Origin: Streptomyces californicus
GTDB lineage: Bacteria > Actinomycetota > Actinomycetes > Streptomycetales > Streptomycetaceae
Reading direction: 5' to 3'
Length of the DNA stretch: 64,000 nucleotides
NCBI RefSeq assembly: GCF_000717645.1
Contig: NZ_JNZZ01000018.1
Span: 1-64,000, forward strand
Within the stretch, counting starts at the first letter, position 1, and each line of letters starts with the position of its first letter. The position numbers were made by a program, and so were the translations under genes. Below the pieces are notes generated by a model, which was given only the letters and a program-made list of their open reading frames with translations, was not told where the DNA came from and did no database searches. This document shows, one piece after another, positions 20,947-30,564 of the stretch.

Positions 20947-22611
20947 ATGAACGCAGCAAGCCGAACCAAGCTCAACCAGACGCCCGAGTGGACGGCTCTC
21001 GCCAAGCACCGTGAGGAGCTCGGCGCGCCCCAGCTGCGCGAGCTGTTCGCGCGGCAGCCCGACCGGGGCACCGCCTACACCCTGCGGGTCGGCGACCTCC
21101 ACCTCGACTACTCCAAGCACCTGGTCACCGACGAGACGCTGCGCCTGCTGCGCGAGCTGGCCGCCGCCACCGGGGTAGCGGAGCTGCGGGACGCCATGTT
21201 CCGCGGCGAGAAGATCAACACCACCGAGGACCGGGCTGTCCTGCACACCGCGCTCCGCGCCCCGCGCGACGCGGTCATCGAGGTGGACGGCGAGAACGTC
21301 GTGCCCGCCGTGCACGCCGTGCTCGACAAGATGGCCGCCTTCGCGGACAAGGTCCGGGCCGGCGAGTGGACCGGCCACACCGGCAAGCCGGTCAAGAACA
21401 TCGTCAACATCGGCATCGGCGGCTCCGACCTCGGCCCCGCCATGGCCTACGAGGTGCTGCGCTCCTTCACGGACCGCGACCTCACCCTCCGCTTCGTCTC
21501 CAACGTCGACGGCGCCGACCTCCACGAGGCCGTCCGAGACCTCGACCCGGCCGAGACGCTGTTCGTCATCGCGTCCAAGACGTTCACGACGATCGAGACC
21601 ATCACCAACGCCACCTCCGCCCGGGACTGGCTGCTGACCGAGCTGAGGGCCGGTCAGGACGCCGTCGCGAAGCATTTCGTGGCCCTGTCGACCAATGCCG
21701 AGAAGGTCGAGGAGTTCGGCATCGACACGGCCAACATGTTCGAGTTCTGGGACTGGGTCGGCGGCCGCTACAGCTACGACTCCGCGATCGGCCTCTCCCT
21801 GATGGTCGCCATCGGCCCGGACCGCTTCCGCGAGATGCTGGAGGGCTTCCACCTCGTCGACGAGCACTTCCGCACCGCCCCCGCCGAGGAGAACGCCCCG
21901 CTCCTGATGGGCCTCCTCGGCGTCTGGTACGGCAACTTCTTCGACGCCCAGTCGCACGCGGTGCTCCCGTACAGCCACTACCTGTCCAAGTTCACCGCGT
22001 ACCTCCAGCAGCTCGACATGGAGTCCAACGGCAAGTCCGTCGACCGCGAGGGCGACCGCGTCGAGTGGCAGACCGGGCCGGTCGTCTGGGGCACCCCCGG
22101 CACCAACGGGCAGCACGCGTACTACCAGTTGATCCACCAGGGCACCAAGCTGGTCCCGGCGGACTTCATCGGCTTCGCCGCCCCCGTCCACGACCTGCTG
22201 CCCGGATTGATCGCCCAGCACGACCTGCTGATGGCCAACTTCTTCGCGCAGACCCAGGCCCTCGCCTTCGGCAAGACGCCCGAGGAGGTCCGGGCCGAGG
22301 GCGTGCCCGAGGAACTGGTCCCGCACAAGACGTTCCGGGGCAACCACCCCACGACGACGATCCTCGCCGACAAGCTGACGCCCTCGGTCCTCGGCCAGCT
22401 CATCGCGCTGTACGAGCACAAGGTCTTCGTCCAGGGCGCCGTCTGGAACATCGACTCCTTCGACCAGTGGGGCGTCGAACTCGGCAAGGTCCTCGCCAAG
22501 AAGATCGAACCGCTGCTGACCGGGGAGGGCACGGCGGCCGGCGCCGACGAGCAGCTCGACAGCTCCACCGCGGCCCTGGTCGACGCCTACCGCACGCTGC
22601 GGGGGCGCTGA
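20947..22611 (+). CDS. pgi: Glucose-6-phosphate isomerase
   Basis: 554 aa from ATG 20947. Signatures: GIGGSDLGP (sugar-phosphate loop), [21 protein letters not shown] with the catalytic Glu/His regions after it, [18 protein letters not shown] and the C-terminal [11 protein letters not shown]. Links glycolysis to the pentose phosphate pathway coded further right. The Shine-Dalgarno is poor; a TAGGTT -10 lies at 20889-20894. The 20781-20946 stretch holds only that leader and promoter. Confidence 0.98.
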   Translation: MNAASRTKLNQTPEWTALAKHREELGAPQLRELFARQPDRGTAYTLRVGDLHLDYSKHLVTDETLRLLRELAAATGVAELRDAMFRGEKINTTEDRAVLHTALRAPRDAVIEVDGENVVPAVHAVLDKMAAFADKVRAGEWTGHTGKPVKNIVNIGIGGSDLGPAMAYEVLRSFTDRDLTLRFVSNVDGADLHEAVRDLDPAETLFVIASKTFTTIETITNATSARDWLLTELRAGQDAVAKHFVALSTNAEKVEEFGIDTANMFEFWDWVGGRYSYDSAIGLSLMVAIGPDRFREMLEGFHLVDEHFRTAPAEENAPLLMGLLGVWYGNFFDAQSHAVLPYSHYLSKFTAYLQQLDMESNGKSVDREGDRVEWQTGPVVWGTPGTNGQHAYYQLIHQGTKLVPADFIGFAAPVHDLLPGLIAQHDLLMANFFAQTQALAFGKTPEEVRAEGVPEELVPHKTFRGNHPTTTILADKLTPSVLGQLIALYEHKVFVQGAVWNIDSFDQWGVELGKVLAKKIEPLLTGEGTAAGADEQLDSSTAALVDAYRTLRGR

Positions 22612-22615
22612 CCCG

Positions 22616-23122
22616 ATGACCGAGGGGGAGGGGACGGCGGTACGGCTGCGGCCGCCGCGCAACACGCTGGACGGCCGCGCCGTCGGCTGGTGGCGGACCC
22701 AGTGGCTGCTGCTGACGGCCGCGCCCGTCGTACCGCTCGTGGTCCTGGGCGCGCTGATCGCGCCCGCCCGGTTCTGGCTGCTGCTGCCCGCCGCGGTCCT
22801 GGCCGCGGCGGGCACGGCCACCGCCGTCCTCCTCCCCCTGTGGTGGTTCCGCACGCACCGGTGGGAGATCACCGAGGAGGCGGTCTACGTCCGCACCGGG
22901 TACTTCCGGCAGGAGTGGCGGATCGCCCCGATGTCCCGGATCCAGACCGTGGACACCGTACGGGGCCCGCTGGAGCAGCTCTTCCGGCTGGCCACGGTCA
23001 CCGTCACCACCGCCTCAGCCAAGGGCGCCGTACGGATCGAGGGGCTGGACCACGAGGTGGCCGCCGACCTCGCCCGGCGGCTCACCCGCATCACCCGCGA
23101 CACCCCCGGCGACGCCACATGA
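22616..23122 (+). CDS. Bacterial PH-domain (YdbS-like) membrane protein
   Basis: 168 aa, starting 4 nt after pgi. Two membrane helices (WLLLTAAPVVPLVVLGALIA, FWLLLPAAVLAAAGTATAVLL) followed by one bPH2/DUF304 domain (HRWEITEEAVYVRTGYF...RIQTVDTVRGPLEQLFRLATVTVTTAS). Proteins of this kind pair with a larger multi-PH partner, here the next gene, overlapping by ATGA. Role in the membrane is poorly known; S. aureus and Bacillus homologues affect envelope stress and toxin sensitivity. Confidence 0.85.
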   Translation: MTEGEGTAVRLRPPRNTLDGRAVGWWRTQWLLLTAAPVVPLVVLGALIAPARFWLLLPAAVLAAAGTATAVLLPLWWFRTHRWEITEEAVYVRTGYFRQEWRIAPMSRIQTVDTVRGPLEQLFRLATVTVTTASAKGAVRIEGLDHEVAADLARRLTRITRDTPGDAT

Positions 23123-24639
23123 GCACCGCCGCCCCGCCCGCCGACTGGCACCGCCTCGACCCCCGTACGGTCCTGGTCACCGCCCTCGTCGTGGCCGGGG
23201 TCGTCGCGGGCGCGGCCGTCCCCACGACGCTCGGCCTGGCCGGATGGCTCGGCCTCCCGGCCGCCGTGCTCTGGGTGCTCGCCGCCGCCGTCCTGGTGAT
23301 CGGGGCGGCGGCGGGCGCCGACCGGGTCCGCTGGCACCGCACCCGCTACCGGATCGGTCCGGAGCGCGTCGACCTCCACACCGGCCTCCTGATCGTCAAG
23401 CGCCGCTCCCTGGCCCGCGGCCGCATCCGCACCGTCGACCTCACCGCCAACCCGATGCTGCGCCTCCTCGGCCTGGTCACCGTCCGGATCGGCACCGGCG
23501 AACAGGGCTCGGAGTCCACCCTCGAACTGGACCCGGTCACCCGCGCCGAGGGCGAACGGCTGCGCCGCGTCCTGCTGGAGCGCGCCGTCACCGCGCCGGC
23601 GGGCGTCCACCGCGAGGGCGAGCTGGCCGTCCTCGACCCCCGCTGGATCCGCTACGCCCCGGTCTCCTTCGTCGCCCCCATGCTCGGCGGGGCCGCCGCC
23701 GGCGCCGTGCTCCAGGTCAGCGACTGGGTCGGCGCCCGGGCCGACGTCATCGCGTGGATCGGTGACCGCTTCCGCGAGACGCCGCTGCTCTGGACGATCG
23801 TCGCCCTGGTCCTCGCCGCCCTGGTCTCCGGCGTCGTCGGCGCGCTCGGCCTCTGGATCGAGATGTGGTGGAACTACCGCCTGGAGCGCGAGCCCGGCGG
23901 CACCCTGCGGGTCCGGCGCGGACTGTTCACCTCGCGGTCCATCTCCGTCGAGGAGGCCCGGCTGCGCGGCGTCGACCTGGTCGAACCGCTGGGCGTCCGG
24001 CTGTTCGGCGCGGCCCGCCTCGACGCCGTCACCACGGGCCTCGCCAAGGACCACGAGGCCAGGAACGCCGACCACAACACCCTGCTGCCGGCCGCGCCCA
24101 GGAAGCGGGCGGACGTCGTCGCCGCCGACGTCCTGCGCGAGGCGGTCGCCCCGACCGGCGCGGCGCTCACCCCGCACCCGCGCGCCGCCCGGGGCCGCCG
24201 GCTGCGCTGGGCGCTCGCCGCGGCCCTCGGCCCGGTCCTGCTCCTGGCCCTGCTCGGCGCGCTGCTCACCCCCGTACTGCTGTGGATCGCGCTCGGCTGC
24301 GCGGCGGTGGCCGTCCCCGTGGCGGTGGTGCTCGCCCTGGACGCGTACCGGGGGCTCGGCCACGCGCTCTCCGGCCGCTACCTGGTCACCCGCTCCGGTA
24401 CGGTCCGCCGCTCGACGGCCGCGCTCGAACGGGCCGGGGTGATCGGCTGGACGGTCAAGCAGTCGGTGTTCCAGCGCCGCGCCGGACTGCTGAGCGTCAC
24501 GGCCACCACGGCGGCGGGCGGCGGCGCGTACACCGCGTACGACGCCGACGCGTCCGAGGGCCTGACCTTCGCCGCCGAGGCCGTACCGGGGCTGCTGGAG
24601 CCGTTCCTGGAGCGCGGGGCGCCGTCCTCGGGACCGTGA
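23119..24639 (+). CDS. Multi-PH-domain (YdbT-like) membrane protein
   Basis: 506 aa from ATG 23119 (ATGA overlap with the preceding gene). Three bPH2 units alternate with pairs of membrane helices: first after YRIGPERVDLHTGLLIVKRRS, second after YRLEREPGGTLRVRRGLF, third near RYLVTRSGTVRRSTAALERA. An earlier in-frame region was rejected as it overlaps the previous gene. Its last codons (AVPGLLEP) contain the left copy of a 24-bp repeat that recurs after the next gene, so the present C-terminus may have been rewritten by recombination. Confidence 0.87.
   Translation: MSTAAPPADWHRLDPRTVLVTALVVAGVVAGAAVPTTLGLAGWLGLPAAVLWVLAAAVLVIGAAAGADRVRWHRTRYRIGPERVDLHTGLLIVKRRSLARGRIRTVDLTANPMLRLLGLVTVRIGTGEQGSESTLELDPVTRAEGERLRRVLLERAVTAPAGVHREGELAVLDPRWIRYAPVSFVAPMLGGAAAGAVLQVSDWVGARADVIAWIGDRFRETPLLWTIVALVLAALVSGVVGALGLWIEMWWNYRLEREPGGTLRVRRGLFTSRSISVEEARLRGVDLVEPLGVRLFGAARLDAVTTGLAKDHEARNADHNTLLPAAPRKRADVVAADVLREAVAPTGAALTPHPRAARGRRLRWALAAALGPVLLLALLGALLTPVLLWIALGCAAVAVPVAVVLALDAYRGLGHALSGRYLVTRSGTVRRSTAALERAGVIGWTVKQSVFQRRAGLLSVTATTAAGGGAYTAYDADASEGLTFAAEAVPGLLEPFLERGAPSSGP
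24581..24604. repeat. Left copy of a 24-bp direct repeat flanking the poly-gamma-glutamate hydrolase gene
   Basis: Positions 24581-24604 (beginning CCGTACCGGGGCTGC) are identical to 25552-25575. Similarity extends a few bases on both sides with scattered mismatches. This copy is inside the 3' end of the multi-PH gene. Confidence 0.9.
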
Positions 24640-24696
24640 CGGACGGCACAGGAGACCCCCTGGGCAGCCGGGCCCGGGACGGCGACGATATCGATC

Positions 24697-25536
24697 ATGA
24701 ACTCCACCAGCCGCCGTACCGTCCTCACCGCCCTCGCCACCGCGGCCGTCAGCGGGCCCCTGCTGACCACGCTCACCGCGACCGACGCCCACGCCACGGG
24801 TGACCTGGACGTCTACGCCTCCAACACCGACCTCTACAAGAAGCTCGCCGGCCAGGAGGGCGTCGAATTCGCCCGCCGCTACCGCAGACACGAGTACGTC
24901 GACCACTCGCTCCCGCAGAGGTTCCCGTACAACCGGACCACCGTCATGGCCCTGCACGGCGGCGGCATCGAGGTCGGCACCTCCGAGCTCTGCCTCGCCA
25001 TCGCCGGCTACCACCCGGCCACCCTCGCCCCGCTGACGGACGGCCACGGGGTCTTCGACTACTGGATGTTCGAGGGGCTGCGCGCCTCCGGCAACCGGGA
25101 CCTCCACGTCACCGCGAAGAACTGCGACGACCACGTCGCCCTCTCCATGGCCGCGAGCAGCCTCAACGTCCTGAGCCTGCACGGCTGTACGGCGGCCCAG
25201 GCGGGCACCGTCCCGCAGGCGGTCGTCGTCGGGGGCCTGAACATCCGCTTCAGGACCCTGCTCAAGGCCGAGTTCGACGCGGTCGGCATCGCCTGGCGCG
25301 ACGGCGACGAGACGCCCGACCTGGCCGGGGTCAATCCGGCCAACCCGGTCAACCGCACCATGCTGGCCAAGGGCGGCCAACTGGAGCTCACCACGGAGCT
25401 GCGCGCCGCCATGTTCACCGACAACACCCGTGCGGGCCGGGCCGGCAGCACCACCCCGGTCTTCGACCGCTTCGTCGGCGCCTGCCGGGCCGCGATCACG
25501 AAGCTGGAGCAGGGAACGGACCAGGTCGTCCTCTGA
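24697..25536 (+). CDS. Exported poly-gamma-glutamate hydrolase family protein
   Basis: 279 aa. A Tat-type signal (TSRRTVLTALATAAVSG, cleavage near DAHATG) precedes a zinc-peptidase-like domain: VMALHGGGIEVGTSEL holds the HGG.IE metal motif, and SLHGC and the strand IRFRTLLKAEF follow. The family (PghP/DUF867) includes phage enzymes that strip poly-gamma-glutamate capsules, and secreted homologues in actinomycetes. Substrate here is inferred. The gene sits alone between two exact 24-bp repeats 971 bp apart, suggesting acquisition as a small cassette. Confidence 0.85.
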   Translation: MNSTSRRTVLTALATAAVSGPLLTTLTATDAHATGDLDVYASNTDLYKKLAGQEGVEFARRYRRHEYVDHSLPQRFPYNRTTVMALHGGGIEVGTSELCLAIAGYHPATLAPLTDGHGVFDYWMFEGLRASGNRDLHVTAKNCDDHVALSMAASSLNVLSLHGCTAAQAGTVPQAVVVGGLNIRFRTLLKAEFDAVGIAWRDGDETPDLAGVNPANPVNRTMLAKGGQLELTTELRAAMFTDNTRAGRAGSTTPVFDRFVGACRAAITKLEQGTDQVVL

Positions 25537-25551
25537 CCCGGCCCGCCGGGC

Positions 25552-25575
25552 CCGTACCGGGGCTGCTGGAGCCGT
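25552..25575. repeat. Right copy of the 24-bp direct repeat
   Basis: Identical to 24581-24604. It is non-coding here, 16 nt beyond the hydrolase stop, whereas the left copy encodes the end of the multi-PH protein. Confidence 0.9.
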
Positions 25576-25576
25576 G

Positions 25577-25594
25577 CCCGGGGCATTCCCCGGG
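25577..25594. terminator. Short hairpin between convergent genes
   Basis: CCCGGGG 25577-25583 pairs with CCCCGGG 25588-25594 around CATT. Lies between the hydrolase gene and the leftward VOC gene. Confidence 0.45.
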
Positions 25595-25618
25595 AAACGC
25601 CCCGGGCCCGGCCCGTCC

Positions 25619-25981
25619 TCAGCCGCCGTGCGTCGTGTCGATGACGCAGAAGCGGTTGCCCTCGGGGTCGGCGAGGACCACGAAGTCCGGGTCCGGCGGG
25701 TACAGGTCCCACGCGACCCTGGTCGCCCCGAGCCCGATCAGCCGCTCCACCTCGGCCTCCTGGGTGTCGGAGTAGAGGTCGAGGTGGACCCGGGGGACCT
25801 CCTGCACCGGGGACGTGGAGCGCCCCAGAGCCACGCCGACGCCCGGACCCTCGACCGGGACCAGCACCACCCAGCCGTCCGTCCCCGGCTCGCGCTCGGT
25901 GTAGGTGAGCGCCGCCTTCCAGAAGGCGGCGGCCCGCGCCACGTCCGTCGCACCCATCACCACGGTTCCGATATGCACCAT
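25619..25981 (-). CDS. VOC-family (glyoxalase/bleomycin-resistance fold) protein
   Basis: 120 aa from ATG 25981. Two beta-alpha-beta-beta-beta repeats; conserved WKAAL near residue 22, HLDLYSDTQEAEVERL and the terminal DPEGNRFCVID typical of VOC proteins. Metal-binding His (HIG at residue 3, HLDLY) and Glu positions are partly present. Substrate unknown. It is divided from the upstream pgl gene by a strong terminator, so it has its own promoter. Confidence 0.82.
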   Translation of the reverse strand: MVHIGTVVMGATDVARAAAFWKAALTYTEREPGTDGWVVLVPVEGPGVGVALGRSTSPVQEVPRVHLDLYSDTQEAEVERLIGLGATRVAWDLYPPDPDFVVLADPEGNRFCVIDTTHGG

Positions 25982-26000
25982 GGGCGTGAGCCTTTCACGC

Positions 26001-26041
26001 CGAAGGCCCGGCCCGCTCGGGAAGAGCGGGCCGGGCCTTCG
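26001..26041 (-). terminator. Terminator of the tkt-tal-zwf-opcA-pgl operon
   Basis: Perfect 18-bp stem, 26001-26018 with 26024-26041, loop GGGAA, 17 nt past the pgl stop in its reading direction. Confidence 0.75.
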
Positions 26042-26057
26042 GGGGGTGTTCCGCCGA

Positions 26058-26840
26058 TCAGGCGGACGCCGGGGGATACAGCGCGCGCGGCAGCCGCGAG
26101 GCCGCCGCCGCGTCCAGCAGCCACAGCGTGCGGCCGCGGCCGTACGCGCCCGCCGCCGGGGCCTGGATCTCCCCGGCGCCGGACAGCGCGATCGCCGCCG
26201 CCTCCGCCTTGTCCTCGCCCGCCGCCAGCAGCCACACCTCGCGCGCCGCGCGGATCGCGGGCAGGGTGAGCGAGATCCGGACCGGCGGCGGCTTGGGCGC
26301 CCCGTGCACACCGACCACGGTGCGCTCGGTCTCCCGTACCGCGGGCAGCTCCGGGAAGAGCGAGGCCACATGCGTGTCCGGGCCGACGCCCAGCATCAGC
26401 ACGTCGAACGCGGGCACCGGCCCGTGGTCCTCGGGCTCCGCCGCCTCGGCCAGCTCCGCCGCGTAGGCGGCCGCCGCCGTGTCCGCGTCGTCGCCGTACG
26501 GACCGTCGGACGCTGGCATCGCGTGCACCCGCGCCGGGTCCAGCGGCACCGCGTCGAGCAGCGCCTCACGGGCCTGGGTGACATTGCGCTCCGGGTCGCC
26601 CTCGGGCAGGAACCGCTCGTCGCCCCACCACAGGTCCAGGCGCGACCAGTCGACCGCGTCCCGGGCGGGCGCGGCGGCGAGGGCGGCCAGCAGGCCGTTG
26701 CCGTTGCGCCCGCCGGTCAGCACCACCGAGGCGTGGCCCCGGGACGCCTGGGCGTCCACGATCTTCGTGATCAGCCGGGCCGCCGCGGCCTGGGCCATCA
26801 GCTCCTTGTCGCGGTGGACGACCAGTTGGGGAGGGGTCAC
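26058..26840 (-). CDS. pgl: 6-phosphogluconolactonase
   Basis: 260 aa from GTG 26840, overlapping the opcA stop. NagB-like fold: VVLTGGRNGNGLLAAL (phosphate loop), WWGDERFLPEGDPERNVTQ (signature WxDER...NxxxA), GVGPDTHVASLFPEL (signature GxGxDGHxASLFP). Hydrolyses 6-phosphogluconolactone made by Zwf. The last gene of the operon. Confidence 0.95.
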   Translation of the reverse strand: MTPPQLVVHRDKELMAQAAAARLITKIVDAQASRGHASVVLTGGRNGNGLLAALAAAPARDAVDWSRLDLWWGDERFLPEGDPERNVTQAREALLDAVPLDPARVHAMPASDGPYGDDADTAAAAYAAELAEAAEPEDHGPVPAFDVLMLGVGPDTHVASLFPELPAVRETERTVVGVHGAPKPPPVRISLTLPAIRAAREVWLLAAGEDKAEAAAIALSGAGEIQAPAAGAYGRGRTLWLLDAAAASRLPRALYPPASA

Positions 26841-27877
26841 TTCGACGCCGCCTTCTTGGCCGGGGCCTTCTTCGCGGCCGGGGCCTTGGCCTCGGCCGCC
26901 TTGTCCGCCTTCTCCACCGGTCCCTCGATCGGCGCGGCCTTGACCTCGCCGCCCGCGTGCAGCCGGTCCACGCCGAACTTCACCGCCGAGGCGTAGGTGT
27001 TGTCCGGGTCGAGCCGGCGCAGCTCCTCCGCCAGCAGCTCGGCGGTGTCACGCCGCTTGAGCGCCACCGCCCGGTCCGGCTGGTTCTGCATGGAGAGCGT
27101 GGCCAGCGAACCGTCGGCCCGGTCCAGGACGATGACGCCGTTCTTCGTCTCCATCCGGACCGCCGTGAGACCGGGGCCTTCGGAGATGGTGCGCTCCACC
27201 GGTACGTCGAGCCGGTCCGCGAGCCACATGGCGAGCAGCTCGCAGCTCGGGTTGTCGCTCTCGCCCTCGACGGTCGCGCCGATGACCTCGGCCGGCTGCT
27301 GGTCCAGCGCGGCGGCCAGCATCGAACGCCACGGGGTGATCCGGGTCCAGGCCAGGTCCGTGTCGCCGGGGCTGTACGTCGCCGCCCGCACCGCCAGCTC
27401 CTCCAGCGGCAGCTCCGCCGAGTAGGTGTCGGTGATCCGCCGCTGGGCCAGCGCCCCGAGCGGGTCCTTCGCCGGGTCGGAGGGCGCGTCCTCGGGCCAC
27501 CACACCACGACCGGGGCGTCCGGCAGCAGCAGCGGCAGGACGACCGACTGGGCGTGGTTGGCCAGCTCGCCGTGGAGCCGCAGCACCACGGTCTCGCCGG
27601 TGCCCGCGTCGGAACCGACCCGGACCTCGGCGTCGAGCCGGGCGTCGCGGCGGGCCCGCGGGGAGCGGCTGACCCGCTTGATCACCGCGATGATCCGCGA
27701 GGGGTGCTCGCGGGAGGCATCACCGGCCGACTTGAGCGCGTCGTACGCGTTCTCCTCGTCGGTGACGACGACCAGCGTGAGCACCATGCCGATGGCGGGG
27801 GTGCCGATCGCCCGACGGGCCGAGACCAGCGCCTGGTTGATCTTGCTGGATGTGGTTTCCGTGAGATCGATCTTCAT
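26837..27877 (-). CDS. opcA: Glucose-6-phosphate dehydrogenase assembly protein OpcA
   Basis: 346 aa. OpcA activates/assembles Zwf in actinobacteria and cyanobacteria. Features: conserved VVTDEENAYDALKSAGDASREHPSR near the N-terminus, VVVWWPEDAPSDPAKDPLGALAQRRITDTY in the centre, WTRITPWRSMLAAALDQ. The last ~30 residues are a Lys/Ala-rich tail (KAPAAKKAPAKKAASK) similar in composition to the UvrA tail. Overlaps zwf (ATGA) and pgl, so expression is coupled. Confidence 0.95.
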   Translation of the reverse strand: MKIDLTETTSSKINQALVSARRAIGTPAIGMVLTLVVVTDEENAYDALKSAGDASREHPSRIIAVIKRVSRSPRARRDARLDAEVRVGSDAGTGETVVLRLHGELANHAQSVVLPLLLPDAPVVVWWPEDAPSDPAKDPLGALAQRRITDTYSAELPLEELAVRAATYSPGDTDLAWTRITPWRSMLAAALDQQPAEVIGATVEGESDNPSCELLAMWLADRLDVPVERTISEGPGLTAVRMETKNGVIVLDRADGSLATLSMQNQPDRAVALKRRDTAELLAEELRRLDPDNTYASAVKFGVDRLHAGGEVKAAPIEGPVEKADKAAEAKAPAAKKAPAKKAASK

Positions 27878-29406
27878 GGCCGCCTCCAGCTCCGTCCGTC
27901 ACGTGCGAGCATCTCGTCGGCCTCCGCCGGGCCCCAGGTGCCCGCCGGGTACTTCGCCGGCTTGCCGTGCTCGGCCCAGTACTCCTCGATCGGGTCGAGG
28001 ATCGTCCAGGAGAGTTCGACCTCCTGGTGGCGCGGGAAGAGGTTGGCGTCGCCGAGCAGGACGTCCAGGAGGAGCCGCTCGTACGCCTCCGGGCTGGACT
28101 CCGTGAACGACTCGCCGTACGCGAAGTCCATCGTGACGTCCCGGACCTCCATCGAGGTGCCCGGCACCTTGGAGCCGAAGCGCACGGTGACGCCCTCGTC
28201 CGGCTGGACCCGGATGACCAGGGCGTTGCCGCCCAGCTCCTCGGTCGCGCCCGACTCGAAGGGCAGGTAGGGCGCGCGCTTGAAGACGACCGCGATCTCC
28301 GTGACCCGGCGGCCGAGCCGCTTGCCGGTACGGAGGTAGAACGGGACGCCCGCCCAGCGGCGGTTGTTGATCGTCAGCTTGATCGCCGCGTAGGTGTCGG
28401 TCGTCGACTTGGGGTCGATGCCGTCCTCCTCGCAGTAGCCGAGGACCTCCTGCCCGCCCTGCCAGGCGTGCTCGTACTGGGCGCGCACGGTGTGCAGGCC
28501 CAGGTCCTCGGGCAGCTCGACGGCGGTGAGCACCTTGAGCTTCTCGGCGACCAGGGCCTTCGGGTGGAAGGAGCCGGGCTCCTCCATCGCGGTCAGCGCC
28601 AGCAGCTGGAGCAGGTGGTTCTGGATGACGTCGCGGGCGGCGCCGATGCCGTCGTAGTAGCCGGCCCGGCCGCCGATGCCGATGTCCTCGGCCATCGTGA
28701 TCTGGACGTGGTCGACGTAGGACCGGTTCCAGATGGGCTCGAACATCGTGTTGGCGAACCGCAGCGCCAGGATGTTCTGGACCGTCTCCTTGCCCAGGTA
28801 GTGGTCGATCCGGAAGACCTCGTTGGGCGGGAAGACGTCGTGCACGAGCTGGTTGAGCTCCTGCGCGCTGGCCAGGTCGTGGCCGAAGGGCTTCTCGATG
28901 ACGGCGCGCCGCCAGGAGCCCTCCTTCTGGTCCGCCAGGCCGTGCTTCTTGAGCTGCTGGACGACCTTGGGGAAGAACTTCGGCGGCACGGACAGGTAGA
29001 AGGCGTAGTTGCCGCCGGTGCCCTGCGCCTGGTCCAGCTCCTGGATGGTGGCCTTGAGCGTCTCGAACGCCTCGTCGTCGTCGAAGTTGCCCTGGACGAA
29101 GCGCATCCCCTGGATGAGCTGCTGCCAGACCTCCTCGCGGAACGGCGTGCGCGCGTGCTCCTTGACGGCGTCGTGGACGACCTGGGCGAAGTCCTCGTCC
29201 TCCCAGTCGCGGCGCGCGAAGCCGATGAGCGAGAAGCCCGGCGGCAGCAGGCCGCGGTTGGCCAGGTCGTAGACGGCGGGCATCAGCTTTTTACGGGACA
29301 AATCGCCCGTGACGCCAAAGATGACCAGGCCCGACGGCCCCGCGATACGCGGGAGCCGTCGGTCCTGTGCGTCACGGAGCGGGTTGGCTCCGGGAACAGC
29401 AGACAA
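27874..29406 (-). CDS. zwf: Glucose-6-phosphate 1-dehydrogenase
   Basis: 510 aa, using TTG at 29406 as start because GGAGGG lies 9 nt upstream; an open extension to 29736 overlaps tal antisense-free sequence and was rejected. NADP loop GVTGDLSRKKLMP (residues about 29-41), active-site FRIDHYLGKETVQN (His and Lys), substrate region PTGMD-like contexts. Commits glucose 6-phosphate to the oxidative pentose phosphate pathway. It follows tal by 5 nt and overlaps opcA. Confidence 0.96.
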   Translation of the reverse strand: MSAVPGANPLRDAQDRRLPRIAGPSGLVIFGVTGDLSRKKLMPAVYDLANRGLLPPGFSLIGFARRDWEDEDFAQVVHDAVKEHARTPFREEVWQQLIQGMRFVQGNFDDDEAFETLKATIQELDQAQGTGGNYAFYLSVPPKFFPKVVQQLKKHGLADQKEGSWRRAVIEKPFGHDLASAQELNQLVHDVFPPNEVFRIDHYLGKETVQNILALRFANTMFEPIWNRSYVDHVQITMAEDIGIGGRAGYYDGIGAARDVIQNHLLQLLALTAMEEPGSFHPKALVAEKLKVLTAVELPEDLGLHTVRAQYEHAWQGGQEVLGYCEEDGIDPKSTTDTYAAIKLTINNRRWAGVPFYLRTGKRLGRRVTEIAVVFKRAPYLPFESGATEELGGNALVIRVQPDEGVTVRFGSKVPGTSMEVRDVTMDFAYGESFTESSPEAYERLLLDVLLGDANLFPRHQEVELSWTILDPIEEYWAEHGKPAKYPAGTWGPAEADEMLARDGRSWRRP

Positions 29407-29411
29407 AGTGG

Positions 29412-30530
29412 TCAGCCCTCCGAGGGGGCGAGGCGCGACAGCTCCGCCTCGGTCGACTTGAGCAGGTCGTTCCAGGACGCCTCGAACTTCTCGACGCCCT
29501 CGTCCTCCAGCAGCTGCACGACCTCGTCGTACGAGATGCCGAGCTTCTTGATGGCGTCGAGGTCGGCGCGCGCCCGGTCGTAGCCGCCGGCGACGGTGTT
29601 GCCGGTGATCTCGCCGTGGTCGGCCACCGCTTCCAGGGTCGCCTCCGGCATGGTGTTGACCGTGTTCGGCGCCACCAGGTCGTCGACGTACAGGGTGTCC
29701 TTCAGCGACGGGTCCTTGACACCGGTCGAGGCCCACAGCGGACGCTGCTTGTTGGCCTGCGCCTTGTCCAGAGCCGCCCAGCGGTCGGAGGAGAAGACCT
29801 CCTCGTACGCCTCGTAGGCCAGGCGCGCGTTGGCCAGGGCGGACTTGCCCTTGGCGACCTTCGCCTCGTCGGAGCCGATCGCGTCCAGGCGCTTGTCGAT
29901 CTCGGTGTCCACGCGGGAGACGAAGAACGAGGCCACCGAGTGGATCGTGGAGAGGTCCAGGCCCGCGGCCTTGGCCTTCTCCAGGCCCGCCAGGTAGGCG
30001 TCCATGACCGCGCGGTAGCGCTCCAGCGAGAAGATCAGTGTCACGTTGACGCTGATGCCCCGGCCGATCGTCTCGGTGATCGCCGGGAGGCCTGCCTCGG
30101 TGGCCGGGATCTTGATGAGCGTGTTCGGCCGGTCCACCAGCCAGGCCAGCTGCTTGGCCTCGGCGACGGTGGCCAGGGTGTTGTGGGCCAGGCGCGGGTC
30201 CACCTCGATGGAGACCCGGCCGTCCTGGCCGTCGGTCGCGTCGAAGACCGGCCGCAGGATGTCGGCGGCGTCGCGGACGTCCGCCGTCGTGATCATGCGG
30301 ACCGCTTCCTCGACGGTGACCTTGCGGGCGGCGAGGTCGGTGAGCTGCTGCTCGTAGCCGTCGCCCTGCGAGATCGCCTTCTGGAAGATCGACGGGTTGG
30401 TGGTGACGCCGACGACGTGGCTCTGGTCGATCAGCTCGGCCAGGTTGCCGGACGTGATCCGCTTGCGCGACAGATCGTCGAGCCAGATCGCCACGCCCTC
30501 GTCGGAGAGGCGCTTGAGTGCGTCTGTCAT
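29412..30530 (-). CDS. tal: Transaldolase
   Basis: 372 aa from ATG 30530, which has AGGAG 9 nt upstream; an ATG three codons earlier sits inside that spacer and was rejected. TIM barrel with [23 protein letters not shown] (first signature), [14 protein letters not shown] with the Schiff-base Lys, and [14 protein letters not shown] (signature). Transfers dihydroxyacetone units in the non-oxidative pentose phosphate pathway. Confidence 0.97.
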   Translation of the reverse strand: MTDALKRLSDEGVAIWLDDLSRKRITSGNLAELIDQSHVVGVTTNPSIFQKAISQGDGYEQQLTDLAARKVTVEEAVRMITTADVRDAADILRPVFDATDGQDGRVSIEVDPRLAHNTLATVAEAKQLAWLVDRPNTLIKIPATEAGLPAITETIGRGISVNVTLIFSLERYRAVMDAYLAGLEKAKAAGLDLSTIHSVASFFVSRVDTEIDKRLDAIGSDEAKVAKGKSALANARLAYEAYEEVFSSDRWAALDKAQANKQRPLWASTGVKDPSLKDTLYVDDLVAPNTVNTMPEATLEAVADHGEITGNTVAGGYDRARADLDAIKKLGISYDEVVQLLEDEGVEKFEASWNDLLKSTEAELSRLAPSEG

Positions 30531-30564
30531 GAGTTGCATCTCCTACTAGTGGTGTCTACCGGCG

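Noticed and set aside
29407..29736. 110-codon N-terminal extension of zwf
   Set aside because: Overlaps the tal 3' end in another frame; TTG 29406 has a good GGAGGG site and gives the normal protein length.
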